This document shows, piece after piece, positions 22,320 through 29,566 of a stretch of DNA of 29,566 nucleotides. The notes under the pieces are model-generated. The model saw nothing but the letters and a program-made list of their open reading frames with translations, searched no databases and was not told the DNA's origin. Source of the DNA: Chitinophagaceae bacterium (GTDB taxonomy: Bacteria > Bacteroidota > Bacteroidia > Chitinophagales > Chitinophagaceae); contig JAICHT010000005.1 of NCBI GenBank assembly GCA_025924755.1, positions 1-29,566 of the forward strand, written 5' to 3'. Each line of letters starts with the position of its first letter. The stretch's first letter is position 1. Position numbers and translations under genes: made by a program.

Positions 22320-23885
22320 TTACCAGCCGGGGTTTTGAGTTAAGTTAGGATTGACATCCAAATCGAATTGCGGAATAGGCAGCAACTCATTTTTACCCTT
22401 AACAAAATTGGCGAATCCCGCATCTCTTGTAGCCAGTTGCGGCCCCAAATCGCCCCAGCGAACCAGGTCTTCCCAACGGTGGCCTTCCCCTACCAGTTCT
22501 GTAACCCGCTCATGTTTTAACTGGTTTAAAAAATCGGCCTGGTTTAAACCCGGCATTGCATCCGATAATTTTGCCAGGCCTGCTCTTTGCCGTACCCGAT
22601 CTACATATTGATATGCCTGCCCTGTCTGGCCTTGTGCATTCAGTGCTTCTGCATATAGTAGTAAGACATCAGCATACCGCAGGTAGCGGTAATTATTACC
22701 GGAGTGAAACACTTCGCCATCCATCGTAGCATCATCCAAAAATTTTCTGAAATATACGGTATGATTGGTAGCCACTCCTACCGGGTCGCCGGGAACAGTA
22801 GCATAGTTTCGGGACGTCCAGGTAGCGCCATATACCATCGTATAATCCGGGCCACGTTCATCTGTCGAATCATAAATAAAAGAAGCAGCCAGGCGAGGAT
22901 CTCTTTTGCCATCTGTTGTTTTTTCTTTCAAAAATTCCCATACGGTCCAGCGGCGTGCCTGTCCATCGGTAAAGCCAATAGGCCGCGGTGCAAAGAAAGG
23001 AGGAATGGAAGTGCCATAATTCAGCCGGTCTACATCTGTTAGCTGCACATCGTCATCATGACTATCGGTGGGGTTAGCCGCATTTTGAAATTCAAAAACC
23101 GATTCTTTATTGTTCTCCGAAGTTTCAATAAAATTGCTCCTGAAATCCGGCACCAGGTCATACAAATCTTTGCCGGCACCTTCTACCAACCACTGCAAGG
23201 CCTGCTGCGCTTCGGCGTACTTATGTTCCTGCATATAGCTTTTGCCAAGCATACCATATGCAGCGCCTTTTGTGGCCCTTCCTATATTGGCATTATCATA
23301 TGCGGTAGGCAGTGCCGCGGCGGCATCCGTAAAATCCTGTTCGGCCTGCGCATATACCTGTGCTTGTGTTGATGAGGAAGGATGATCTGTTGGCAATGAA
23401 GTATGCAGCATAATAGGCACATTTCCCCAAAGCGTAGCCAAGTAGTAATAGAAAAAGCCCCGCATAAATTTAGCTTCGCCCAATAACTGCTGCTTTTGCG
23501 TATCATCCATTGTGATGTTGGGCACATTATCCAGCACCTGGTTGGCCCGGTTAATACCAATATAACAGTCCTGCCACAGCGTGGTGGTTTCCCATAAATT
23601 ATAGTCGGTGATATTAAACACATCAAAGTTGTTAATCAACGTAGCATTGGGACTGGTGCTAAACCCTTCATCCGAACGGATAATGGTCATAAAAAATTCG
23701 TTGCGGCTAAGCCCCACTCTATGATACGTACTGTATATGGCGTTCACACCTTTTTGGGCATCGTCGGTTGTTTTCCAAAATTGCTGCGTGGTTGGCGTGT
23801 TGGGATTTTCTATATTCAGCTCATTTTTTTTACAGCCCACCGCCAGTATACCGGCTACAATAACCGAAGTCAATATCTTTCTCAT
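22320..23885 (-). CDS. susD: SusD/RagB-family glycan-binding outer-membrane lipoprotein
   Basis: A 521-residue surface lipoprotein with signal MRKILTSVIVAGILAVGCKK (modified Cys18). SusD landmarks: the N-terminal ENPNTPTTQQFWKTTDDAQKG, the TPR-like helices with GEAKFMRGFFYYYLATLWGN (136-155), and the C-terminal YRYLRYADVLLLYAEALNAQ G and LLPIPQFDLDVNPNLTQNPG W. The mature protein sits on top of the SusC barrel and delivers glycan fragments. The gene follows susC by 19 bases, as is standard. The ligand cannot be read from sequence; the downstream GH43/GH172 set suggests a furanose-containing oligosaccharide. Confidence 0.97.
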   Translation of the reverse strand: MRKILTSVIVAGILAVGCKKNELNIENPNTPTTQQFWKTTDDAQKGVNAIYSTYHRVGLSRNEFFMTIIRSDEGFSTSPNATLINNFDVFNITDYNLWETTTLWQDCYIGINRANQVLDNVPNITMDDTQKQQLLGEAKFMRGFFYYYLATLWGNVPIMLHTSLPTDHPSSSTQAQVYAQAEQDFTDAAAALPTAYDNANIGRATKGAAYGMLGKSYMQEHKYAEAQQALQWLVEGAGKDLYDLVPDFRSNFIETSENNKESVFEFQNAANPTDSHDDDVQLTDVDRLNYGTSIPPFFAPRPIGFTDGQARRWTVWEFLKEKTTDGKRDPRLAASFIYDSTDERGPDYTMVYGATWTSRNYATVPGDPVGVATNHTVYFRKFLDDATMDGEVFHSGNNYRYLRYADVLLLYAEALNAQGQTGQAYQYVDRVRQRAGLAKLSDAMPGLNQADFLNQLKHERVTELVGEGHRWEDLVRWGDLGPQLATRDAGFANFVKGKNELLPIPQFDLDVNPNLTQNPGW

Positions 23886-23904
23886 ACTTACTTGATTAAA
23901 TGAA

Positions 23905-26900
23905 TTAAAAATCGCATTGAAGTCCTACTGAAATAATACGGCTGGCTGGCCAGTTGCCCGCATCAAAACCTCTTGATATGATTCCGGTGCCCTGCACATC
24001 CGGATCCAAGCCTTTATATTTGGTAATGGTAAAAAGATTTTGGCCGCTTACATAAAACCGTGCATTGGAAAAATTAATAGTATTCAACACGCTTTTTGAA
24101 AACGTATAACTTATTTCCACATTCCGGAGCCGTACATACGATCCACTCTCCAGCCACCGGTCTGTTTGCGCCATATTGTTTATAGATACAGTCGGGTCGC
24201 CGGGCTGATCTACGGCCAGGCGTGGGTCGGTAGTGTTGGTATTGTTCGGCGTCCAGGGGTTGATATCTTTTCTGAAATTACTAAGTTCGTATGCATCCAG
24301 GTTGTGGCGGATATCATCATAAATTTTATTACCAAAAACACCCACCAATTGCAGATTCAGCCCAAATTGTTTGTAATACAGGTTGAACTGCGCCCCGGTT
24401 TGTAAGCTGGGCCATGGTGAGCCGGCAAACTGCCGGTCTCCGTTATTGATTTGGCCATCACCATTAGCATCTACATATTTGATATCACCGGGCTTTGCAT
24501 TGGGCTGAATGATAGTGCCGGCTTTATTGGTATAGCGGTTAATCTCATCCTGGCTTTGAAAAATCCCGTCAGTTTTAATTACATACCATTCTCCAATTGC
24601 ATGGCCTACCTGCGCCCGGATAAAATTAGTAGGCTCAATATAATCTACTTTATTACCAGCGGCATCCACACCCCTGTTACCTACCGATACTACGCGATTT
24701 TGGATAGTAGTTATATTACCGGACACATCCCACCGAACACTGTTATTACTGCTTCTATACGTAGCGGTTAGCTCGATGCCTTTGTTTCTGATAGAAGCTG
24801 CATTTACGGCCGGGTTGCCAATACCACCCAGGTAAGCGGCCAAAGGCAGATTTACCAATACATCTTTTGATAGGGAATTGTAGGCATCGGCTGTTATCGA
24901 TAAGTGGTTATTTAAAAGTGTGGCGTCAAAGCCTGCATTTTTTTGAATCCGTGTTTCCCAGTGCAAATCAGGATTGGTAATTACTGCCTGGTACGCTCCT
25001 ATTTGCGGTGTCTGGTTCACACCATATACCGCCCTGGGTGCATAATTAATAATGGCCTTATAATCCCATGAGCCCAGCACATCGCTAAAGCCCAGTTTAC
25101 CATAGGAGCCGCGAAGCTTTAGATCGTTTAACCATCTTACATTAAAAAAACTTTCACGGCTGATACGCCAGGCTACTGCCGCAGAAGGGAAATAGCCGGT
25201 ACGGAAATTAGCACCAAACCTGGAATCCTGATCAATGCGGCCGGTAAGCGTAAGCAGGTACCGGTCATTATACGTATAATTGATTCGGCCTAAATAACCA
25301 TGCGACCTCCAGAATAAAGGCGTACTGCCGCTGGTAGAAGGAGTGCCTGTAGAAGCGTCTATGGTAGTAAAGGTGTTTCCGCCTGATGTAAGCAATAGTG
25401 TACGGCTGCCGCTGGTGATATCTCTCCTTTGCTGGGTACGGGAAAAACCTACTACTCCGTTTATAAGGTGCTTGCCAAACGTTTTATTGAAGTTGAGCGT
25501 ATGCTCTATAAGAAAGTTGGTAAACCGCTGCCGGTTTTCTGCTATACTGGTTAGCGGAGGCTGGTTGGCATATCGCCAGATACCGGTGTCTCTTATTTCT
25601 TTATTGTAATCAAAGCTTACTTCTGCACCGGCATTAAACCTGTAGCTTAACCAATTAAAAAGTTTTACATCTGCATACGCATTGCCCACCACTTTAGCGA
25701 AATTGTACGTTTGGCGGTCCAGCGCTGCAACAGCTACATAATTGTTGGAATACGAAGGAATATCGGAAGTACCCATACCCCAGCCACCGGGGTTTGAAGG
25801 AATAGTATTGTATTGCGAACCTTGTACGCCTATAATTGGCAACATTAACGGCGCTTCGTAAAAAGCATTAATACCACCACCGGGGTTGGTTCCATAGGTA
25901 TTACTAACTACCATATTTTCACCTACGGTTAACCGTCCCTTCTTAGCTTCTGTATTAATGCGCAGGCTGGCCCGTTCAAAATCATTGCCAATCAAAACTC
26001 CGGTGTTCTTATAATAACTTCCGGATATCAGGTAATTGCCGGTTTGCGAGCCGCCGGAAACACTTACATTGTAATCCTGGTCATTACCCGTGCGGTATAT
26101 TTCATTCTGCCAGTTGGTATTAATTGTGGAGTTGCTGATCTGGGCCGCAATGCCGGCAGGCAAAGTGGTATTGGAATTTTGATATTGGGTTTGTACGGTT
26201 TTTAAAAATTGAGACGCGTCCATTACATCCCATTGTTTGGGAATTTGCTGCACGCCATATTTAGCAGACACGCTAATATGCGCTGGTCCTTCCCTGCCTT
26301 TTTTTGTAGTGATAATGATTACACCATTACCCGCTCTTGAACCATATATAGCCGCGGCAGATGCATCTTTCAAAATTTGTATAGAAGCAATATCATCATT
26401 GTTAATGGTAGTATTGGCATCTGCCAACATGCCGTCAATTACATATAAAGGAGCAGCATTACCAAAGTTGCCCACACCGCGAATTTCTATGGCCGCATTT
26501 TGTCCCGGCGCACCGCCGTTACGAACCGTAACACCTGGAACCAGCCCCTGAATGGCTTCTCCAACCGAACCCGATGTCACCCTGTTGGCATTAGCCATTT
26601 CCACTACGCCTGTAGATCCTGTTAAATCTTTTCTTCTAACAGTTTGGTAGCCGATCACTACCACTTCATTCATCGTGTTATTTGTAGTTTGCAGCGTTTC
26701 GTTAATAGTACTGCCATTAACAGGAATTTCTTTTCCCTGAATACCAACAGAACTCACCACTAATGTGCTTCCTACCGGCGCATCAATAGTAAACTGGCCG
26801 TTGGCATCCGTTATTACCGATTTATTAGTTCCTTTAATGGAAACAGTGGCTCCGGAAAGCGGCTCGCCGGATGGAGAACGCAGGGTTCCTTTTACAGCCT

Positions 26901-26982
26901 GCTGTGCAAGCAGCGTCGTACTGAATAACAAAGCGAAACCAGTGCATACAGCAAATTGGCGCAATCGTTTTTTCATATTCAT
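23905..26982 (-). CDS. susC: SusC/RagA-family TonB-linked outer-membrane transporter
   Basis: About 1025 residues. I start at 26982 (MNMKKRLRQ); Met codons at 26991 and 26976 are also possible. The signal peptide is cleaved after TLLAQ (about residue 27). Next come a carboxypeptidase-regulatory-like domain (about 30-105, VKGTLRSPSGEPLSGATVSI), the SusC linker TMNEVVVIGYQTVRRKDLTG, the plug (AIQGLVPGVTVRNG ... IEIRGVGNF ... PLYVIDGM ... DASAAAIYGSRAGNGVIIIT) and a long 22-strand barrel ending in an aromatic F (VGLQCDF), as outer-membrane proteins do. It imports glycan fragments with TonB energy and pairs with the SusD gene that follows. No N-terminal STN domain, so it is not a sigma/anti-sigma signalling type. 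Confidence 0.97.
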   Translation of the reverse strand: MNMKKRLRQFAVCTGFALLFSTTLLAQQAVKGTLRSPSGEPLSGATVSIKGTNKSVITDANGQFTIDAPVGSTLVVSSVGIQGKEIPVNGSTINETLQTTNNTMNEVVVIGYQTVRRKDLTGSTGVVEMANANRVTSGSVGEAIQGLVPGVTVRNGGAPGQNAAIEIRGVGNFGNAAPLYVIDGMLADANTTINNDDIASIQILKDASAAAIYGSRAGNGVIIITTKKGREGPAHISVSAKYGVQQIPKQWDVMDASQFLKTVQTQYQNSNTTLPAGIAAQISNSTINTNWQNEIYRTGNDQDYNVSVSGGSQTGNYLISGSYYKNTGVLIGNDFERASLRINTEAKKGRLTVGENMVVSNTYGTNPGGGINAFYEAPLMLPIIGVQGSQYNTIPSNPGGWGMGTSDIPSYSNNYVAVAALDRQTYNFAKVVGNAYADVKLFNWLSYRFNAGAEVSFDYNKEIRDTGIWRYANQPPLTSIAENRQRFTNFLIEHTLNFNKTFGKHLINGVVGFSRTQQRRDITSGSRTLLLTSGGNTFTTIDASTGTPSTSGSTPLFWRSHGYLGRINYTYNDRYLLTLTGRIDQDSRFGANFRTGYFPSAAVAWRISRESFFNVRWLNDLKLRGSYGKLGFSDVLGSWDYKAIINYAPRAVYGVNQTPQIGAYQAVITNPDLHWETRIQKNAGFDATLLNNHLSITADAYNSLSKDVLVNLPLAAYLGGIGNPAVNAASIRNKGIELTATYRSSNNSVRWDVSGNITTIQNRVVSVGNRGVDAAGNKVDYIEPTNFIRAQVGHAIGEWYVIKTDGIFQSQDEINRYTNKAGTIIQPNAKPGDIKYVDANGDGQINNGDRQFAGSPWPSLQTGAQFNLYYKQFGLNLQLVGVFGNKIYDDIRHNLDAYELSNFRKDINPWTPNNTNTTDPRLAVDQPGDPTVSINNMAQTDRWLESGSYVRLRNVEISYTFSKSVLNTINFSNARFYVSGQNLFTITKYKGLDPDVQGTGIISRGFDAGNWPASRIISVGLQCDF

Positions 26983-27347
26983 TGTTGGCAATTTTGTTAG
27001 AGGTTTAATTACGCAGCCGGGCTTTAGCTGTTGTAATTGTTCGCATTAGGGAAGGAATAAAACTGTTATTTACTTTAACTTATTACTCTTTAATTAGGCG
27101 CAAGGTCTTTGAAATCTTTTGTTGGTATATTTAAAAGAATGATGGTATAACCAGATGTCATTTTCTTAGTATAACAGGTTGTTTATTTGACAGCTCACAC
27201 AGCACAGTATCGTTATTAGAACCTGCATACTTACTCTCCTATTCAGACAAATGAGAAATTAGTATTGCTGCTTCTTTAGTTAAGCTTATTTTTTAATACA
27301 AGAAGTTGAATAAAGCCGCTACACTTTTAGCTTTGAGTGATACCCAT
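26983..27347. other. Upstream region of the PUL
   Basis: About 360 bases with no gene that I can support. It should contain the susC promoter and leader. I found no exact TAnnTTTG on the minus strand and no regulator-type inverted repeat that stands out. Confidence 0.4.
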
Positions 27348-27376
27348 AAAAAACCTCGCTACTTGCAGCGAGGTTT
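27348..27376 (-). terminator. Rho-independent terminator of the RND pump gene
   Basis: AAACCTCGCT (27351-27360) pairs with AGCGAGGTTT (27367-27376) around a 6-base loop. On the minus strand it is followed by six T residues, 21 bases after the stop codon at 27398. Confidence 0.92.
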
Positions 27377-27397
27377 ATCCCAATAGTACTTTTGTAC

Positions 27398-29566
27398 TCA
27401 GACGTGATCTACTCTTTCCAAAGCAGGCGGATGTTCGTGCAGCCGGGACAGTTTATTTTTGCCATAACTTAACCGTGTGATCACCACAAACAAACCCGGT
27501 ACTATAAATATAGCCAGCAAAGTAGCGGCCAGCATACCGCCTAATACCGTAAAGCCAATAGTAGAGCGGGCTACAGCACCTGCCCCGGTGGCAAAGGCCA
27601 AAGGTAATACACCAAGTATAAATGCCATAGAGGTCATAATGATTGGCCGCAGCCGTATCTTAACCGCATCCAGCGTGGCCGGCACCAGTTCCATACCACC
27701 ATCTACCCGCTCTTTTGCAAATTCTACAATCAATATGGCATTTTTAGCTGCCAGCCCAATCAATGTTATCAACCCAATCTGCGCATATACATTATCGGTA
27801 AGCCTTGGTATAAACGTCAGGGTTAGGATGGCGCCGAAAGCACCCAGCGGCACTGCAAATAATACAGAGAAAGGCACCGACCAACTTTCGTACAAAGCCG
27901 CTAAAAACAAAAACACAAACACTATAGATAAGGCGAATATGTATATAGTGCTTGAGCCTGCATTTATTTCTTCACGGCTCAGCCCGGAGAACTCGTAATT
28001 GTATCCTTCCGGTAATACTTTTGCCGCTACTTGTTGCAGGGCTGCAATTGCCTGCCCGCTGCTGTAACCTTGTGCGGCATTACCATTTATTTCTGCTGTT
28101 CTAAACAAGTTATAGTGCGTAATCAGCGGTGCATTTTCAGTAACCTTATACGTAGTGAGGGTACTTAGCGGCATCATTTCTCCGGCCGAGTTGCGTACGT
28201 AATATTGCTGGAGGTTGTGAATATCATTCCGATAACTGCTATCGGCTTGAGCCACTACTCTAAAGTTTCTTCCATAAATAGAAAAATCATTTACATACCG
28301 GCTTCCCAAAAACGTTTGTATCGTAGTATACACGTCTGCAACAGATACACCAAGTTTTTTACATTTTTCCCGGTCCACTTCTAACTGGTATCCAGGTGTA
28401 CGGGCTGTAAAAAACGAAAAGGCACGGTTAATTTCCGGCCGCTTATTGGCTTCTGCTACAAATGTTTTTACCACATTTTCAAACGTCCGGATATCATCAT
28501 TGCTTTCCCGCTGCTCCAGCTCAAATGAGAAGCCACCGGTTTGTCCAAGACCCGGTATAGCAGGCGGCGGAATTACCACCACATTCGCTTCTTTTATAGA
28601 GGCAAATTGCTTTTGCAGGTTGGCAATCAATCCTTGTAATTGCAAGGCTTTACTTTTACGTTCATCCCAGGGTTGTAAACTTACAAATACGGTTCCGCTG
28701 TTAGATTTGGTAGCAAAGGTTACTACGTTCAATCCACCCAAGGCCGCATAGTGTTTAATACCAGGCGTGCGTTGCAACATGTTCATCATCGTATCTATTA
28801 CTTCCAGGCTTCTGTTAGTAGAAGAAGCTTCAGGTAATTCAAAAGTGATGTAAAGCCGTCCTTCATCTTCTGTTGGGATAAAGCCGGTAGGCTTGCTTTT
28901 AAACAATAAAAACGTTCCTACAAACAGGCACAATAAAAATATCAACACATACTTAGATGCCTTGATGGATTTTCGAACCCCATTTGTATACCGCGAAGAA
29001 GTGCGTTCAAACCACTTGTTGAACTTATAAAAAAACAAATTGATGCCGGTAGAATCCGGGGCAATATGCATGGGTTTTAACAGCAGCATGCACAAAGCTG
29101 GCGTTAATGAAAGCGCTACAAAGGCAGATATTAATACAGAAATGGCAATGGTAATAGCAAACTGCTGGTATAAGCGCCCTACAATACCCGGAATAAAACC
29201 TACCGGCACAAACACAGCTGCCAATATTAAAGCAATTGCTACTACCGGGCCGGAGATATCCTTCATGGCGCGGGCCGTTGCCTCCCTTGCAGAAAGCTTT
29301 TGATAATCCATATAATGCTGCACTGCTTCTACCACTACAATGGCATCATCTACCACAATACCAATGGCCAGTACAAAACCAAATAAGGTTAAGGTATTGA
29401 CCGTAAATCCTAACGGAATAAAAAAGGCAAACGTACCAATAATGGAAACCGGAATAGCCAATACCGGGATTAATGTAGCCCGCCAGCTTTGTAAAAAAAG
29501 AAACACTACCAACACCACCAGTGCCAAGGCTTCCAGCAATGTATGCACTACTTCGCTGATAGATAC
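27398..29566 (-). CDS. RND efflux pump, inner-membrane AcrB/HAE1-type subunit, 5' end missing
   Basis: The frame is open to the window edge; 722 residues are visible, about the last two thirds of a usual 1040-1050. The first visible residues (VSISEVVHTLLEALALVVLV) fit AcrB around residue 330. Proton-relay residues are present: VVDDAIVVVE (AcrB Asp407/Asp408 region) and LIGLAAKNAILIVEF (AcrB Lys940 region). GAVARSTIGFTVLGGMLAAT and VPGLFVVIT close the last helices. The subunit exports hydrophobic compounds from the periplasm or inner membrane through a tripartite pump, driven by protons. Partner adaptor and outer-membrane channel genes are expected upstream, beyond the window. The GTG at 29548 is an internal Val, not the start. 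Confidence 0.96.
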   Translation of the reverse strand, partial: VSISEVVHTLLEALALVVLVVFLFLQSWRATLIPVLAIPVSIIGTFAFFIPLGFTVNTLTLFGFVLAIGIVVDDAIVVVEAVQHYMDYQKLSAREATARAMKDISGPVVAIALILAAVFVPVGFIPGIVGRLYQQFAITIAISVLISAFVALSLTPALCMLLLKPMHIAPDSTGINLFFYKFNKWFERTSSRYTNGVRKSIKASKYVLIFLLCLFVGTFLLFKSKPTGFIPTEDEGRLYITFELPEASSTNRSLEVIDTMMNMLQRTPGIKHYAALGGLNVVTFATKSNSGTVFVSLQPWDERKSKALQLQGLIANLQKQFASIKEANVVVIPPPAIPGLGQTGGFSFELEQRESNDDIRTFENVVKTFVAEANKRPEINRAFSFFTARTPGYQLEVDREKCKKLGVSVADVYTTIQTFLGSRYVNDFSIYGRNFRVVAQADSSYRNDIHNLQQYYVRNSAGEMMPLSTLTTYKVTENAPLITHYNLFRTAEINGNAAQGYSSGQAIAALQQVAAKVLPEGYNYEFSGLSREEINAGSSTIYIFALSIVFVFLFLAALYESWSVPFSVLFAVPLGAFGAILTLTFIPRLTDNVYAQIGLITLIGLAAKNAILIVEFAKERVDGGMELVPATLDAVKIRLRPIIMTSMAFILGVLPLAFATGAGAVARSTIGFTVLGGMLAATLLAIFIVPGLFVVITRLSYGKNKLSRLHEHPPALERVDHV

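Larger units (their letters stand above)
18827..26982 (-). other. Polysaccharide utilization locus (susC-susD-GH43-GH172-GH43)
   Basis: Five minus-strand genes in a row: SusC-like, SusD-like, GH43 lipoprotein, GH172 and GH43. Gaps between coding regions are about 19, 96, 117 and 28 bases, consistent with one operon. The enzyme set points to a glycan with furanose residues such as arabinofuranose or fructofuranose. No sensor-regulator, sulfatase, endo-glycanase or surface glycan-binding protein is seen on either flank. The 5' neighbour is an RND pump gene behind its own terminator, and the 3' neighbour is a convergent EamA gene. Confidence 0.88.

Noticed and set aside
22351..26551. Several open frames antisense to susC and susD
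   Set aside because: They overlap well-supported genes completely and have no domain or signal; they are shadows of GC-biased codon positions.
29548..29548. GTG as the start of the RND pump gene
   Set aside because: The frame continues to the window edge with AcrB-like residues, so this Val is internal.
1..29566. CRISPR array, insertion sequence, integrase or att site
   Set aside because: No regularly spaced direct repeats, no transposase or integrase motifs, and no partial tRNA copy near the tRNA gene at 3797-3870.

Overview
The window looks like a chromosomal segment of a Bacteroidota bacterium, most likely a member of the Chitinophagaceae or a close relative. The evidence is a SusC/SusD pair with downstream glycosidases, many lipoproteins with CKK-type mature ends, promoters of the TAnnTTTG type (clearest before the tRNA), weak Shine-Dalgarno sites and moderately AT-rich DNA. 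I see no insertion sequence, integrase, phage module or CRISPR array.

Layout. 1-4900: the 3' end of gcvP (glycine decarboxylase), a small unknown protein, a probable outer-membrane barrel with a very basic tail, a PLP aminotransferase, a DUF2892-SRPBCC protein, a free-standing tRNA with a CAT anticodon, and rpiA. 4900-9500: an acyl-CoA desaturase of the delta-9 type, two exported beta-helix proteins (one a lipoprotein) and a tiny secreted protein with two KKDG...RYK repeats. 9800-12500: a small Thr-rich lipoprotein, an unknown 88-residue protein, an RhlE-type DEAD-box helicase and a one-pass membrane protein. 12500-18750: a GH20 beta-hexosaminidase converging on a NagX/HGSNAT-like membrane protein, a small lipoprotein, a desaturase strikingly like eukaryotic sphingolipid delta-4 desaturase (DES1), and a single-domain EamA transporter. 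18827-26982: a minus-strand polysaccharide utilization locus in the order SusC, SusD, GH43, GH172 (DUF2961), GH43. 27398-29566: the C-terminal two thirds of an RND efflux pump that runs off the end of the window.

How the genes work together. The SusC/SusD pair should import glycan fragments through the outer membrane. The two paralogous GH43 enzymes and the GH172 enzyme would trim furanosidic linkages (arabinofuranose- or fructofuranose-type). No endo-acting enzyme and no dedicated regulator (HTCS, ECF sigma/anti-sigma) is visible. The GH20 enzyme would release GlcNAc from chitin- or glycan-derived chains, and its neighbour belongs to a family often found with GlcNAc metabolism. The two desaturases point to two kinds of lipid modification: ordinary fatty-acid desaturation and, by homology, sphingoid-base desaturation.

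The most interesting single item is the DES1-like gene at 17132-18130. Two protein-like open stretches without start codons (12514-12716 and 18117-18323, both minus strand) may be remnants of decayed genes. All functions come from reading motifs by eye; no database search was run.
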